From contig CAWCWV010000001.1 in assembly GCA_963799365.1 (NCBI GenBank), positions 310,001 through 374,000 of the forward strand: 64,000 bases of DNA, written 5' to 3'. Shown piece by piece: positions 16,511 to 25,785 of the stretch. Positions within the stretch are counted from its first letter, which is position 1; the number at the start of each line of letters is the position of its first letter. The notes under the pieces are model-generated. The model worked only from the letters and a program-made list of their open reading frames with translations, was not told where the DNA came from and ran no database searches. The position numbers and the translations under genes were made by a program. This DNA is from Marinirhabdus sp963799365. GTDB lineage: Bacteria > Bacteroidota > Bacteroidia > Flavobacteriales > Flavobacteriaceae.

Positions 16511-18280
16511 ATGAAAAAGATTCATTTTTTAGTCATAGTTTGTTTTGTATTCTTGGGCAACCTTGCCCAGGCGCAAGTAACTTTTGAGGCAAAGGTGAGT
16601 AAGAAAAAACTGGGTCTCAATGAGCGATTACGTGTGGATTTTGAGATGAACCAAGACGGCGATAATTTTAATCCCCCAGATTTTGAAGGCTTCCGTGTGG
16701 TAGGGGGTCCCAATCAGGCCATTAGCAACTCCTATATTAATGGGAAGCGAAGTTATTCCAAAACCTATTCTTATTTTCTGTCGCCACTACAAAAAGGAAA
16801 TGCCAGCATTGGTCAAGCCACTATAGAAATTGCTGGAGAAACTTATAAAACATCTCCCATAACTATAAATGTGGGCGATGCCGTAAAAATTTCTAAAGAC
16901 GGTAGTAATGCTGAATATCTCGCAGAGGAAAATGTGCATTTAGTGGCCGAAATTTCAAATTCCAACCCCTATTTAAGTGAAGCTATTACGGTTACTTATA
17001 AATTATATGTTTCTCATGATGTGAGTATTACCAGTAATTGGCGCGAGGTAAATTCGCCAAAATATGCCGACTTCTGGAGTCAAAATATCAACACCCAAGG
17101 CAATTATAAAATTTACGAAGGAAAATATCAGGGTGAGGATTATCGCTATGTTGTATTGCGTTCCACTGTCTTGTATCCTCAAAAAACAGGCGAACTAGAT
17201 ATTGAGCCCCTAACCTTAGATATTCCGGTGGACGTACGCAGCAATCAACGCGACATTTTTGGAAGACAGCGCATGGTTCGTGTTAATAAAACCGTTTCAG
17301 CTGGAAGTAGAACCATCAATGTAAAACCACTACCTATTCAAGGAAAACCAGACGATTTTACGGGTGCGGTTGGTGATTTTCAGTTTACAGTAATACCCAG
17401 TAGAACAACCTTGGATGCCAATGAATCACTAGAACTAACTGCTAAAATTTCAGGAAAAGGGAATTTAAAATTATTCGATCTTCCAAGTTTAAAGTTGCCC
17501 AGTGCTTTGGAAGTATATACTCCAGAGCGGGATAACCAAGTAACCGTACAAAGTGATGGGATGCGCGGAAATATTTCTGAAAAATATACGGTTGTGCCCC
17601 AGTTTAAAGGCAATTATCCTGTCCGGCCTATCACATTTTCCTATTTTAATCCAAGAACCGAACGCTACGAAACCTTGTCTAGTGAAGAGTTAGTTATTAA
17701 CGTTGAAAACGGTCCTGTTGCCACTTCAAAACCCGATGAAAATAAAACTGAGGTAGCTTCAAACAATTTAGACGACGCGCAGTTTAAATTTATAAATCTA
17801 GACGCCAATCTAACACCTATTGCTACAACACCATTTTTTAAATCGAAATTATTCTGGTCTTTACTAGGAGGGCCTATGTTGTTAATCCCATTGTTTATTG
17901 TAGCAGGTAGAAAACGTAGAGAAAGGCTCGCAGATACGGAAGGGAACAGACTAAGGAAGGCAGATCGCTTGGCCAAGAAATACTTAGGCGAAGCCAAGAA
18001 AAACCTGAACGTCCGTGTGGTTTTTTATGAATCGCTGGAACGCGCTTTCCATAATTATTTGAAAGCAAAGTTAAATATCGAAACAAGCGATTTCAGCAAA
18101 GAGAGAATTTCAACATTGCTGGATGAAAGGCAAGTAGAACAGCCGGTAATTTCAGAATTTATTCTGGTATTAAAAAGTTGTGAATACGCACGTTACACTC
18201 CCACAAGTCAGGTAGCAATGCAGCAGGATTATGAGAAAGCAGTTCGTATTATTTCAACGATAGACAAACAAATTAAATAA
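16511..18280 (+). CDS. batD: BatD, oxygen-tolerance protein
   Basis: A 589-residue BatD. A signal peptide (HFLVIVCFVFLGNLAQA) is followed by repeated BatD beta domains (VTFEAKVSKKKLGLNERLRV; DFQFTVIPSRTTLDANESLEL), a transmembrane helix near residue 450 (LFWSLLGGPMLLIPLFIVAG) and a cytoplasmic helical tail (RKADRLAKKYLGEAKKNLN). The arrangement agrees with Bacteroidetes BatD. It sits between batC and batE; batE begins 1 bp after its stop codon. Confidence 0.92.
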   Translation: MKKIHFLVIVCFVFLGNLAQAQVTFEAKVSKKKLGLNERLRVDFEMNQDGDNFNPPDFEGFRVVGGPNQAISNSYINGKRSYSKTYSYFLSPLQKGNASIGQATIEIAGETYKTSPITINVGDAVKISKDGSNAEYLAEENVHLVAEISNSNPYLSEAITVTYKLYVSHDVSITSNWREVNSPKYADFWSQNINTQGNYKIYEGKYQGEDYRYVVLRSTVLYPQKTGELDIEPLTLDIPVDVRSNQRDIFGRQRMVRVNKTVSAGSRTINVKPLPIQGKPDDFTGAVGDFQFTVIPSRTTLDANESLELTAKISGKGNLKLFDLPSLKLPSALEVYTPERDNQVTVQSDGMRGNISEKYTVVPQFKGNYPVRPITFSYFNPRTERYETLSSEELVINVENGPVATSKPDENKTEVASNNLDDAQFKFINLDANLTPIATTPFFKSKLFWSLLGGPMLLIPLFIVAGRKRRERLADTEGNRLRKADRLAKKYLGEAKKNLNVRVVFYESLERAFHNYLKAKLNIETSDFSKERISTLLDERQVEQPVISEFILVLKSCEYARYTPTSQVAMQQDYEKAVRIISTIDKQIK

Positions 18281-18281
18281 G

Positions 18282-19031
18282 ATGAAAAAGCTACTTTTCA
18301 TACTGTTGTTCTTATTTTCAGCTTTAAGTTGGGGGCAAAACAATGCACTTTTTGATCAAGGAACGGCGCACTACAAAAACGGAAAGTTTCAGGACGCTAT
18401 TAATTCTTGGGAAAAAGTACTGGAAAATGGGAAGCATTCTGCAGCTTTATATTTCAACTTAGGGAATGCCAGCTATAAATTAAATAAAGTGGCGCCAAGT
18501 ATTTATTATTATGAAAAAGCATTACAATTAGCGCCTGCAGACCAAAATATAAAAACGAATCTGAAATTTGCTGAAAATGCACGTATCGATGCCATTGAAC
18601 CATTACCGAAAACTATTTTTAAACGATGGTACGAGCAACTGGCAGGTGTTTTAACGTATGATGGTTGGGCAATTACAGCAGTTACTGGCGCAATTTTATT
18701 TGGGTTGCTATTTTTAAGTTACTGGTTTGCTACTGCTGAAGGCAAAAAGCGTCTGTTTTTTATCACTTCCATGATTTCTGTATTTGTCGTAATAGTTGGA
18801 TTGGTAATGGCATATCAAACTTATGGTGATGTTTTAAAAGACCAGCCAGCTATTGTTTTTTCTGAAAGTATAGAAGTAAGGAGTGAACCCAATATGGGCA
18901 GTGCTGGCGCTTTTGTGTTGCATGAAGGAACAAAAGTACAAATTACAGAAACTGAAGAGAGTTGGGTGCGAGTACTTCTAGCAAACGGAAAGGACGGTTG
19001 GATTCCGGCTAGCGACTTAAAAAGATTATAG
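18282..19031 (+). CDS. batE: BatE, TPR and SH3-domain membrane protein
   Basis: A 249-residue protein. After a signal (LLFILLFLFSALSWG) it has two TPR units (ALFDQGTAHYKNGKFQDAI; AALYFNLGNASYKLNKV), two transmembrane helices near residues 123-142 and 157-180, and a C-terminal bacterial SH3 domain (IEVRSEPNMGSAGAFVLHEG ending in DGWIPASDL). This is the standard BatE layout and closes the Bat operon. No strong terminator follows directly. Confidence 0.9.
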   Translation: MKKLLFILLFLFSALSWGQNNALFDQGTAHYKNGKFQDAINSWEKVLENGKHSAALYFNLGNASYKLNKVAPSIYYYEKALQLAPADQNIKTNLKFAENARIDAIEPLPKTIFKRWYEQLAGVLTYDGWAITAVTGAILFGLLFLSYWFATAEGKKRLFFITSMISVFVVIVGLVMAYQTYGDVLKDQPAIVFSESIEVRSEPNMGSAGAFVLHEGTKVQITETEESWVRVLLANGKDGWIPASDLKRL

Positions 19032-19098
19032 ATTTAAGATATGCTTAACAGGAATACAATTTTCAAGTAGTATTTTTGTTTTTCTTAAAAAAGAACCA

Positions 19099-19392
19099 TT
19101 GCAGCTAAAAAGTATTTTTTTTCTGATTGTTTTTTCTTGGTGTATCTTCACACCGGCAATAGTTACTTTCTGCAATATTGACACGAATCTTTCGACTTTG
19201 TTCTCTATGAATGAAGAAGAAACTTCAGAAACTTACAAATTAGGAGCCAAAGAGTACAATGCTCCCGAACTCGTAAATGCAAATTTTCTTACTAGAGACA
19301 TTCTTGAGAAAGTAAATAAATTTGGTTTCAAATCTCAATTTTGGGAATCTCTATCTCAAGAAACCATTTCTCCACCACCAGACTATAGCTAA
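19099..19392 (+). CDS. Small exported protein of unknown function upstream of SulP
   Basis: A 97-residue open frame starting with TTG. The N-terminus is a clear export signal (LKSIFFLIVFSWCIFTPAIV) and the mature part ends in a Pro-rich tail (SPPPDYS). No domain is recognised. It lies in the 440-bp gap between batE and the first SulP gene, on the same strand, and its hydrophobic start and balanced composition make chance unlikely. It could belong with either neighbour. The lack of an ATG lowers confidence. Confidence 0.5.
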   Translation: MQLKSIFFLIVFSWCIFTPAIVTFCNIDTNLSTLFSMNEEETSETYKLGAKEYNAPELVNANFLTRDILEKVNKFGFKSQFWESLSQETISPPPDYS

Positions 19393-19436
19393 ATTTTTTA
19401 GGTTTTAGGAGCTCTCTTGAGCTCAATTTACAAACT

Positions 19437-19455
19437 AACCGATATAGTATCGGTT
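19437..19455. promoter_or_regulatory. Palindrome AACCGATA-TAG-TATCGGTT just upstream of SulP 1
   Basis: A perfect 8-bp dyad with a 3-bp centre, 15 bp before the SulP start codon. It could be a protein operator or a short mRNA hairpin controlling translation. A second dyad (GAGCTC-TCTT-GAGCTC) lies at 19409-19424 and may be a weak terminator for the upstream small gene. Confidence 0.45.
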
Positions 19456-19469
19456 AAAAAATTTATGTT

Positions 19470-21050
19470 ATGTTTTCTAAAATTAAGAGCGATCTCCCGG
19501 CGAGTATCGTAGTATTTTTTGTTGCCCTTCCATTGTGTTTAGGAATTGCTTTGGCCAGTGGCGCGCCACTATTTTCTGGTTTAATTGCTGGAATAGTTGG
19601 TGGAATTATAGTTGGGGCCTTAAGTGGCTCACAAATTGGGGTGAGTGGTCCTGCAGCCGGTCTAGCAGCTATTGTTTTAACTGCCATTGGCACTTTAGGA
19701 GGGTATGAAAACTTTCTGGTTGCTGTGGTTTTAGGAGGTGCTATTCAATTACTTTTTGGAATATTAAAAGCTGGAGTTATTGGCTATTATTTCCCATCTT
19801 CAGTAATTAAAGGAATGCTTACAGGTATTGGACTGATTATTATCCTGAAACAAATTCCTCACTTTTTTGGGTATGACGCAGATCCTGAAGGTGATTTTGC
19901 TTTCTTTCAAGTAGATGGTGAAAATACATTTTCCGAAATATTTGTAGCGTTTAACTCCATTAGCTTAGGAGCTACTATAATCGCTTTTGTGAGTTTAGGA
20001 ATTTTATTATTATGGAGCAATATTCTTTCAAAAAAAGGAAAGATTTTTCAACTGATACAAGGGCCTTTGGTTGCTGTGGTTGTAGGTATTGTATATTTTG
20101 TAGTAACACAAGGAAATGATTCGCTTGCAATATCTTCCGAACATTTAGTGCAGGTTCCTGTGCCGGATAGCTTCGATTCTTTTCTTGGACAGTTTAGTTT
20201 TCCAAATTTTGCAGTCATTACAAACTCTGAAGTCTGGATAGTTGCCTTCACTATAGCCTTAGTAGCTAGTTTAGAAACGTTACTTTGTGTAGAGGCCACA
20301 GATAAATTAGATCCTGAAAAACGTGTTACTCCAACCAACAGAGAATTACTAGCCCAAGGAACTGGAAATATGATTTCTGGAATGATTGGAGGATTACCTA
20401 TTACCCAAGTGATTGTAAGAAGCTCAGCCAACATTCAATCTGGCGGAAAATCGAAAGCTTCGGCAATTATTCACGGTTTCTTTTTATTGATTTCAGTAAT
20501 TATAATTCCAACAATCTTGAATATGATTCCGCTTTCGGTATTAGCAGCTATTTTATTAATTGTGGGCTATAAACTTGCAAAACCATCAACCTTTAAAGCC
20601 ATGTACAAGGCTGGATGGAAACAGTTTGTTCCTTACGTCGTAACCGTTGTAGGAATTGTTTTTACAGACTTGCTTATTGGTATTGGATTAGGTTTGGCCG
20701 TAGGTATTGTAATTGTTTTACTGAAAAGTTACCAGAATTCACATTTCTTACATATTGAGGATAAGAGTAATGGCAAGCATAAAATAAACATGACACTTGC
20801 CGAAGAGGTTACTTTTTTCAATAAAGGAGCTATTCTTAAAGAACTAGATAGCTTGCCAAGAGATACGTACTTGGAATTGGACGTAAGAAAAACGAGGTAT
20901 CTAGATAACGATATTATTGAAATTCTGGATGATTTTGCTTTTAAGGCAAAAGAAAGGAATATTGATATTAAGTTGATTTCAGACCGTGGGGTGGTGGAAA
21001 ACCCCGATAGCTTTATAGAATTCTTTAGACTTAGACCAAAAACAGCATAA
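19470..21050 (+). CDS. SulP-family anion transporter 1 (probable bicarbonate importer)
   Basis: A 526-residue SulP/SLC26-type transporter: a membrane domain of 10-14 helices (residues ~5-420), with the conserved LPLCLGIALASGAPLFSGL start and SGPAAGL, then a short C-terminal STAS-like domain (TYLELDVRKTRYLDNDIIEIL). Placement beside a carbonic anhydrase gene and a second SulP gene suggests sodium-dependent bicarbonate uptake, as in BicA, rather than sulfate. The universal stress protein gene follows after 10 bp, so these are one operon. Confidence 0.88.
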   Translation: MFSKIKSDLPASIVVFFVALPLCLGIALASGAPLFSGLIAGIVGGIIVGALSGSQIGVSGPAAGLAAIVLTAIGTLGGYENFLVAVVLGGAIQLLFGILKAGVIGYYFPSSVIKGMLTGIGLIIILKQIPHFFGYDADPEGDFAFFQVDGENTFSEIFVAFNSISLGATIIAFVSLGILLLWSNILSKKGKIFQLIQGPLVAVVVGIVYFVVTQGNDSLAISSEHLVQVPVPDSFDSFLGQFSFPNFAVITNSEVWIVAFTIALVASLETLLCVEATDKLDPEKRVTPTNRELLAQGTGNMISGMIGGLPITQVIVRSSANIQSGGKSKASAIIHGFFLLISVIIIPTILNMIPLSVLAAILLIVGYKLAKPSTFKAMYKAGWKQFVPYVVTVVGIVFTDLLIGIGLGLAVGIVIVLLKSYQNSHFLHIEDKSNGKHKINMTLAEEVTFFNKGAILKELDSLPRDTYLELDVRKTRYLDNDIIEILDDFAFKAKERNIDIKLISDRGVVENPDSFIEFFRLRPKTA

Positions 21051-21060
21051 TACGACACTT

Positions 21061-21870
21061 ATGAAAAATAAAAATAAATACAAGGTATTGGTGCTTTCGG
21101 ATCTAACTGATGATAGCGTTCAGGTTTTGAGAAGTGCATCAAGAATAGCGAAAGAAATAGACGGTGAGATTGAGGTTTTTCATGTTCGTAAACCTACAAA
21201 AGTAGTTGAAAAAACAAGTCACCTGTCAGCTGTGAGATCTTTAAAGGATAATTTTGTTCTTGTAGAAAAGAAATTAGAAGATATGTGTGCGTTGGTTTCA
21301 GAAGATACACAGATGAAGGTAAATCCTTTTTTTAGTTTTGGAAATCTTAAAAATGAGATAACAGATTATATTGAAAAGTCCAAACCAGATATTGTTGTTT
21401 TAGGAAAAAGAACGTCAAAAACACCTGTTTTTTTAGGGGACAACATCTTCACTTTTATCTTGAAAAATTTTCAGGGAGTGGTTATGGTTGCAAATAATGA
21501 GAATGTATTGGAAGCTAAGACCGAATTGTGTTTAGGATTATTTAATTCAACTACCTTTAATTCTACAATTCCTTTGATGAATACCATTATTTCCAATACA
21601 GGTAAACCAATTCGTTCTTTCGGGGTTACCAGTAAAGATAAAGAACCTGTCATTGAAAATGAAACTAAGAATGAGTCGTTAGTTTCCTATGTATTCGAGA
21701 AAAATGATCAAACATTAAAAACTATGTCCAATTATATGGATATAAATAAAGTGAATCTTTTGCTTGTAGACCGAAAATCTGCTTCCAATAGTTCAGACAG
21801 TTTATCCATTTCAGAATTAAATGAATTAGCCTACACTATAAAAATTCCATTATTGCTTTCCAATAACTAG
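21061..21870 (+). CDS. Universal stress protein
   Basis: A 269-residue cytosolic protein with the start of a UspA fold (YKVLVLSDLTDDSVQVLRSASRIAKEIDGEIEVFHV) and the typical DIVVLGKRTSK near residue 120; a second, more diverged half follows. The ATP-binding GxxGxxG is not well kept. It lies between the SulP and carbonic anhydrase genes with short gaps, so it may regulate bicarbonate transport or sense energy state. That link is inferred from position only. Confidence 0.78.
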   Translation: MKNKNKYKVLVLSDLTDDSVQVLRSASRIAKEIDGEIEVFHVRKPTKVVEKTSHLSAVRSLKDNFVLVEKKLEDMCALVSEDTQMKVNPFFSFGNLKNEITDYIEKSKPDIVVLGKRTSKTPVFLGDNIFTFILKNFQGVVMVANNENVLEAKTELCLGLFNSTTFNSTIPLMNTIISNTGKPIRSFGVTSKDKEPVIENETKNESLVSYVFEKNDQTLKTMSNYMDINKVNLLLVDRKSASNSSDSLSISELNELAYTIKIPLLLSNN

Positions 21871-21922
21871 GCAATTTTAAACAAAATTTTACTATATTAT
21901 AAATATTAAAAATAAAACAAAG

Positions 21923-22549
21923 ATGAAAGCACAAACTAAAGAAACACAAAGCTTATATACACCTCAATCTGCAATTTCAGCATTAAAAGAGGGGAACCAA
22001 AGATTTCTACAAACCAAACAAGCAAATCGGGACTTATTAGGACAGATGAAAGATACCTCTGGAGGGCAATATCCATTTGCCGTTGTATTAAGTTGTATAG
22101 ATTCTCGCGTACCTGTAGAGTTAGTTTTCGACCAGGGGATTGGTGATATTTTCAGCGCACGTGTTGCAGGCAATATTGTAAACGAGGATTTATTGGGAAG
22201 TATAGAATATGGTTGTAAAGTTGCTGGAAGTAAAGCGGTGGTTGTACTAGGACATACGGGTTGCGGCGCTGTTAAAGGAGCTTGTGATGATGTGCAACTA
22301 GGTAACATTACACCTTTGCTAGCAAAAATAAAACCTTCTGTAGAGGCAGTGAAATCTCCGGAGGATGCCAACTTAAGAAACAGCTCTAACGCTTCTTTTG
22401 TGCATGATGTAGTATATAAAAATGTTGAATTAACAATGCTCAATATGCGTAACGATAGTCCATTGTTGAGAGACATGGAAAATGATGGCGATATTACAAT
22501 TGTAGGTGCAGTATATGATGTTGCTTCTGGTGCTGTAGATTTTCTATAA
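21923..22549 (+). CDS. Beta-carbonic anhydrase
   Basis: A 208-residue beta-class carbonic anhydrase, interconverting CO2 and bicarbonate. The zinc ligands and the Asp-Arg dyad are all present: Cys58 and Asp60-x-Arg62 in SCIDSR, and His111 and Cys114 in GHTGCG. There is no signal peptide (the first residues are polar), so it is probably cytosolic. It lies between two SulP transporter genes and a universal stress protein gene, making a compact inorganic-carbon module. A strong terminator follows. Confidence 0.94.
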   Translation: MKAQTKETQSLYTPQSAISALKEGNQRFLQTKQANRDLLGQMKDTSGGQYPFAVVLSCIDSRVPVELVFDQGIGDIFSARVAGNIVNEDLLGSIEYGCKVAGSKAVVVLGHTGCGAVKGACDDVQLGNITPLLAKIKPSVEAVKSPEDANLRNSSNASFVHDVVYKNVELTMLNMRNDSPLLRDMENDGDITIVGAVYDVASGAVDFL

Positions 22550-22589
22550 AAGCTGCTTTTGGGCAAACAGTTTTAAATTTATGTTAAAG

Positions 22590-22626
22590 AAGAGGGTGAT
22601 AACAAGCTGTTATCACCCTCTTTTAA
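22590..22626 (+). terminator. Intrinsic terminator after carbonic anhydrase
   Basis: A 14-bp perfect stem (22590-22603 with 22609-22622) with a 5-nt loop and a short T-run. It separates the first three genes of the carbon cluster from the second SulP gene. Confidence 0.88.
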
Positions 22627-22689
22627 TTACTTTTAGAGATTAGTTGCTTAGAATTTTAAAACCACCATCAAACCTAAATAAATTTCTTT

Positions 22690-24537
22690 ATGAAAAATAT
22701 CTTTACCAATCTCCGCGGAAATATCTTTGGAGGAATTACTGCTGGTATTGTTGCTTTACCCTTAGCATTAGCTTTTGGTGTACAATCTGGTTTAGGACCC
22801 GATGCTGGATTATACGGAGCTATTTTTATTGGTTTTTTTGCTTCTCTATTTGGAGGAACAAATACGCAAATTTCGGGTCCGACAGCCCCTATGACAGCAG
22901 TGTCTATGGTTATTATCGCTGGGATTATTGCTGCAAACGATGGAGATGTAGAAAAAGCACTTCCCTATATACTTTTGGTGTTCTTGCTAGCTGGTCTCAT
23001 GCAGGTTTTATTAGGGGTACTCGGTTTGGGAAAGTATATAAAGTATATTCCCTATCCTGTTGTCTCCGGTTTTATGACAGCTATTGGTGTTATTATTCTC
23101 GTGACGCAATTATTGCCTATGATGGGGTATTATGCAAATGCTGATGAAGAATTTATTAATGAATTTAAACCCGCTGCCGAAGAGGTTTTGTTGGATAAGA
23201 TTCTTAAAGAGGAAGCTGGTGAAGGAATTTTAGTGCTAGAAGATTTTAAGGAAACAGTAAATCGGGCTGAACGGATTACAGAAAATGACATTCTACTAGA
23301 GTCTAAAACACTTGCAAAAGCAGCAAGTTCTGGAGTTTTAGGGTCTATTAAAACATTGCCAAGAGCTATCAATACCATTAATTGGCTGGAGTTTGGGCTC
23401 GCCGCACTCACTATTATTATAATTTTTGGCTTTAAAAAGATCACCACGGCGGTTCCTTCCACATTGGTCGCACTGCTGGTGGTTTCGGCAGGCGCCTATT
23501 TTTTGAAGTTAGATTATCAGCCAATTGAGACGATCCCAGGTGGATTTCCATTGCCTAATCTGGATATGTTTGCCAATTTCAGTATTGGACAAATTTCTCC
23601 CTATATATTTACAGCGCTAACACTCGCTTTTTTAGGTGCGATAGATTCTTTACTAACTTCGGTCGTGGCAGATAATATGACGAAGACTAAACATAATCCT
23701 AATCAGGAATTAATAGGGCAGGGTATAGGTAATAGTATCTCTTCCATCTTTGGAGGTATTCCAGGTGCAGGAGCGACCATTAGAACGGTTGTAAATATCA
23801 ACTCTGGCGGAACTACAAAGCTTTCAGGTATGGTAGCTTCAGTACTACTGCTTATTATTCTATTGGCATTAGGTCCCGTTGCATCACAGATACCCGCCGC
23901 AGTTCTCGCAGGAATTTTGATTACGGTAGGAATTGGCGTGATGGATTACAAAGGCCTTAAGGCAATACCAAATATGCCAAAAAGCGAAATCGTAGTCATG
24001 TTGGTTGTATTGTTACTTTCAGTTTTTTGGAACTTGGTGTATGCTGTAGGGATTGGACTGGTACTCGCGTCTTTAATTTTTATGAAAAAGATTGGAGATG
24101 TTTCTGCAAAACGTTCAAAACTAGTTCCATTGGGGAATGCAGATGAGTTTGGACATGCATGGAATGACGAAAAGAATTTCCCAGAACATTTGAAAGAAGA
24201 AGTTTTTATAAAACGTTTGGATGGCCCACTTTTCTTCGGAAATACAAGCGATTTTCAAGAACTGGCAAAAGGAATTCCTGCCACTGCAACACATTTAATT
24301 ATTAGGATGGGAAAAGTGCCTTATATAGACCAATCAGGGTTGTATGCTATGGAAGAAATGCTACTTCGTTTAAGACAAAACAATGTAGAAATTATTTTAG
24401 TGAGTCTTCAAAAACAACCTGAGGTAATGATGCAGTCTATTGATATAATTCCAGATCTAGTTCCGGAAAAATGTATCGTAAAATCGTTTAAAGGAGCTAT
24501 GGATTACATTAGGGCAAATGTGAAAGATGTGGTGTAA
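22690..24537 (+). CDS. SulP-family anion transporter 2 with STAS domain
   Basis: A 615-residue SulP transporter: a multi-helix membrane domain with the family motifs GITAGIVALPLALAFGVQSG and ISGPTAPMT, an extra soluble insert at ~155-215, and a full C-terminal STAS domain (residues ~500-600: FIKRLDGPLFFGNTSDFQEL, VPYIDQSGLYAMEEM). The longer form with STAS resembles BicA-type bicarbonate transporters. It is in the same direction as the carbonic anhydrase gene but downstream of a terminator, so it may have its own promoter. Confidence 0.88.
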   Translation: MKNIFTNLRGNIFGGITAGIVALPLALAFGVQSGLGPDAGLYGAIFIGFFASLFGGTNTQISGPTAPMTAVSMVIIAGIIAANDGDVEKALPYILLVFLLAGLMQVLLGVLGLGKYIKYIPYPVVSGFMTAIGVIILVTQLLPMMGYYANADEEFINEFKPAAEEVLLDKILKEEAGEGILVLEDFKETVNRAERITENDILLESKTLAKAASSGVLGSIKTLPRAINTINWLEFGLAALTIIIIFGFKKITTAVPSTLVALLVVSAGAYFLKLDYQPIETIPGGFPLPNLDMFANFSIGQISPYIFTALTLAFLGAIDSLLTSVVADNMTKTKHNPNQELIGQGIGNSISSIFGGIPGAGATIRTVVNINSGGTTKLSGMVASVLLLIILLALGPVASQIPAAVLAGILITVGIGVMDYKGLKAIPNMPKSEIVVMLVVLLLSVFWNLVYAVGIGLVLASLIFMKKIGDVSAKRSKLVPLGNADEFGHAWNDEKNFPEHLKEEVFIKRLDGPLFFGNTSDFQELAKGIPATATHLIIRMGKVPYIDQSGLYAMEEMLLRLRQNNVEIILVSLQKQPEVMMQSIDIIPDLVPEKCIVKSFKGAMDYIRANVKDVV

Positions 24538-24555
24538 TTACTCAAGATGAAGTGC

Positions 24556-24620
24556 CCCCTTCCGAATTTGACGAAATATGCTTAAAAAAATGCAAATTTA
24601 ATCGTCAAATTCGGAAGGGG
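24556..24620. terminator. 19-bp inverted repeat between convergent SulP 2 and cvpA-like genes
   Basis: 24556-24574 (CCCCTTCCGAATTTGACGA) is the exact reverse complement of 24602-24620. The right arm is the last coding sequence of the CvpA-like gene. The 27-nt loop contains A/T-rich tracts. The structure could stop transcription from both sides. The left arm looks like a copied end of the minus-strand gene. Confidence 0.7.
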
Positions 24621-25116
24621 TTTCTTCAAACCCATCAATTTCTCTCAAAATATAAGGAACAACTAATGGCGCCAAACTAGCAACGGGCTTATATAAAACA
24701 GATTCCTGTCTATCTTCTTCAGAAAGAATAGAAAATTTTGGAGAAGCATTTACAAACATAAAGACTACGCTTACTATAAAGGCAAATTTCAAGACATTAA
24801 AAACGGCGCCAAATAATTTGTTAATGATCCCTAATGCTGCGAAATCGGCTATTTTGGTGAGTGCTTTCCCGGCCATCGAAATGACAATAACTATAACTAA
24901 AAAGGTAACTGCAAAGGCAGCAAGGTTTACAGTTTGCTCATTCCAATCTGTCCAACCTGCTATATAGCCCGCAGCATATTCAGAAAAATATACAGCACCA
25001 TACACCCCGGCAATAACACCAATTAATCCAGCCAGAGCTACAAAAAGTCCTTTTTTAAAACCCACTACAAATGCAATGAGAAGGATTACGCTTAAAACAA
25101 TGTCTATGGTATTCAT
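24598..25116 (-). CDS. CvpA-family membrane protein
   Basis: A 172-residue inner-membrane protein with four helices (MNTIDIVLSVILLIAFVVGF; LIGVIAGVYGAVYF; LAAFAVTFLVIVIVISM; LKFAFIVSVVFMFV) and the CvpA signature G-x-x-x-x-x-x-FNVLK (NKLFGAVFNVLK). CvpA is linked to colicin V production and envelope homeostasis. The C-terminal tail is acidic (FEETPSEFDD). Its final codons are one arm of a 19-bp inverted repeat. Confidence 0.88.
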   Translation of the reverse strand: MNTIDIVLSVILLIAFVVGFKKGLFVALAGLIGVIAGVYGAVYFSEYAAGYIAGWTDWNEQTVNLAAFAVTFLVIVIVISMAGKALTKIADFAALGIINKLFGAVFNVLKFAFIVSVVFMFVNASPKFSILSEEDRQESVLYKPVASLAPLVVPYILREIDGFEETPSEFDD

Positions 25117-25233
25117 ATGGTGCGTTATAATTTAAACAGCGATATTCAGCTTAGCAACTTGCTGTTTGGTATAAGTTTTAAAAGTATGAAAAACTAAATG
25201 AATTAAGGTATGGGCAGTATGCATTATCTGGAG

Positions 25234-25785
25234 CTAAACTTTTAGTTTACCTCTAAAACCTCTTCCAGCGTAATAGGATTGTGGTCCATTATGATAAATA
25301 AAAACAGTCCCAAATCTGAAATCTCCAAAAATAGCACCTCCAAGTTTTCGAATATGGTCAGGGGTTTCTAGCCAGCTGGATGTTTTTGTGTCAAAATCCC
25401 CTAGCCCCTGTAATTTTCTGTACTCCGCTTCGTTTAATAGCTCAATGCCTATTTTGGTCGCCATATCTATAGCGTTGGTTTTAGGCTTGTGTTCTTTTCT
25501 GGACTCTAGCCCTTTGCGGTCGTAACAAATGCTTCTCCGGCCTTTGGGACTTTCAGGAGCACAATCGTAAAATATAAATGTATTATTTTTAGGATTATAT
25601 TCAACAACATCGGGCTCGCCTCCGGTTTGTTCCATTTCAAACAATGTCCAAAGTTTTTCTGAATTGTTATTCAGTTTCTTAAAAACATCATTCCACGCTA
25701 ATCCTTTATGAAGGTTCCTATTATTTTTAAACCGAGATTCCAGCGTCTGTATAAGTTCAGCTTCTTGTTGTTTGGTTGGTTTCAT
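25234..25785 (-). CDS. DUF4256 protein
   Basis: A 183-residue cytosolic protein with features I associate with DUF4256: LEMEQTGGEPDVV-type (here FEMEQTGGEPDVVEYNPKN), FIFYDCAPESPKGRRSICYD, and FGDFRFGTVFIYHNGPQSYYAGRGFRG. The family is of unknown function and of this usual length. There is no signal or membrane segment. It stands alone on the minus strand, divergent from the next gene. Confidence 0.85.
   Translation of the reverse strand: MKPTKQQEAELIQTLESRFKNNRNLHKGLAWNDVFKKLNNNSEKLWTLFEMEQTGGEPDVVEYNPKNNTFIFYDCAPESPKGRRSICYDRKGLESRKEHKPKTNAIDMATKIGIELLNEAEYRKLQGLGDFDTKTSSWLETPDHIRKLGGAIFGDFRFGTVFIYHNGPQSYYAGRGFRGKLKV

Noticed and set aside
22644..23144. 166-codon frame within SulP 2
   Set aside because: It is an alternative frame over the start of the transporter gene, rich in Trp, Cys and Tyr, with no recognisable domain.
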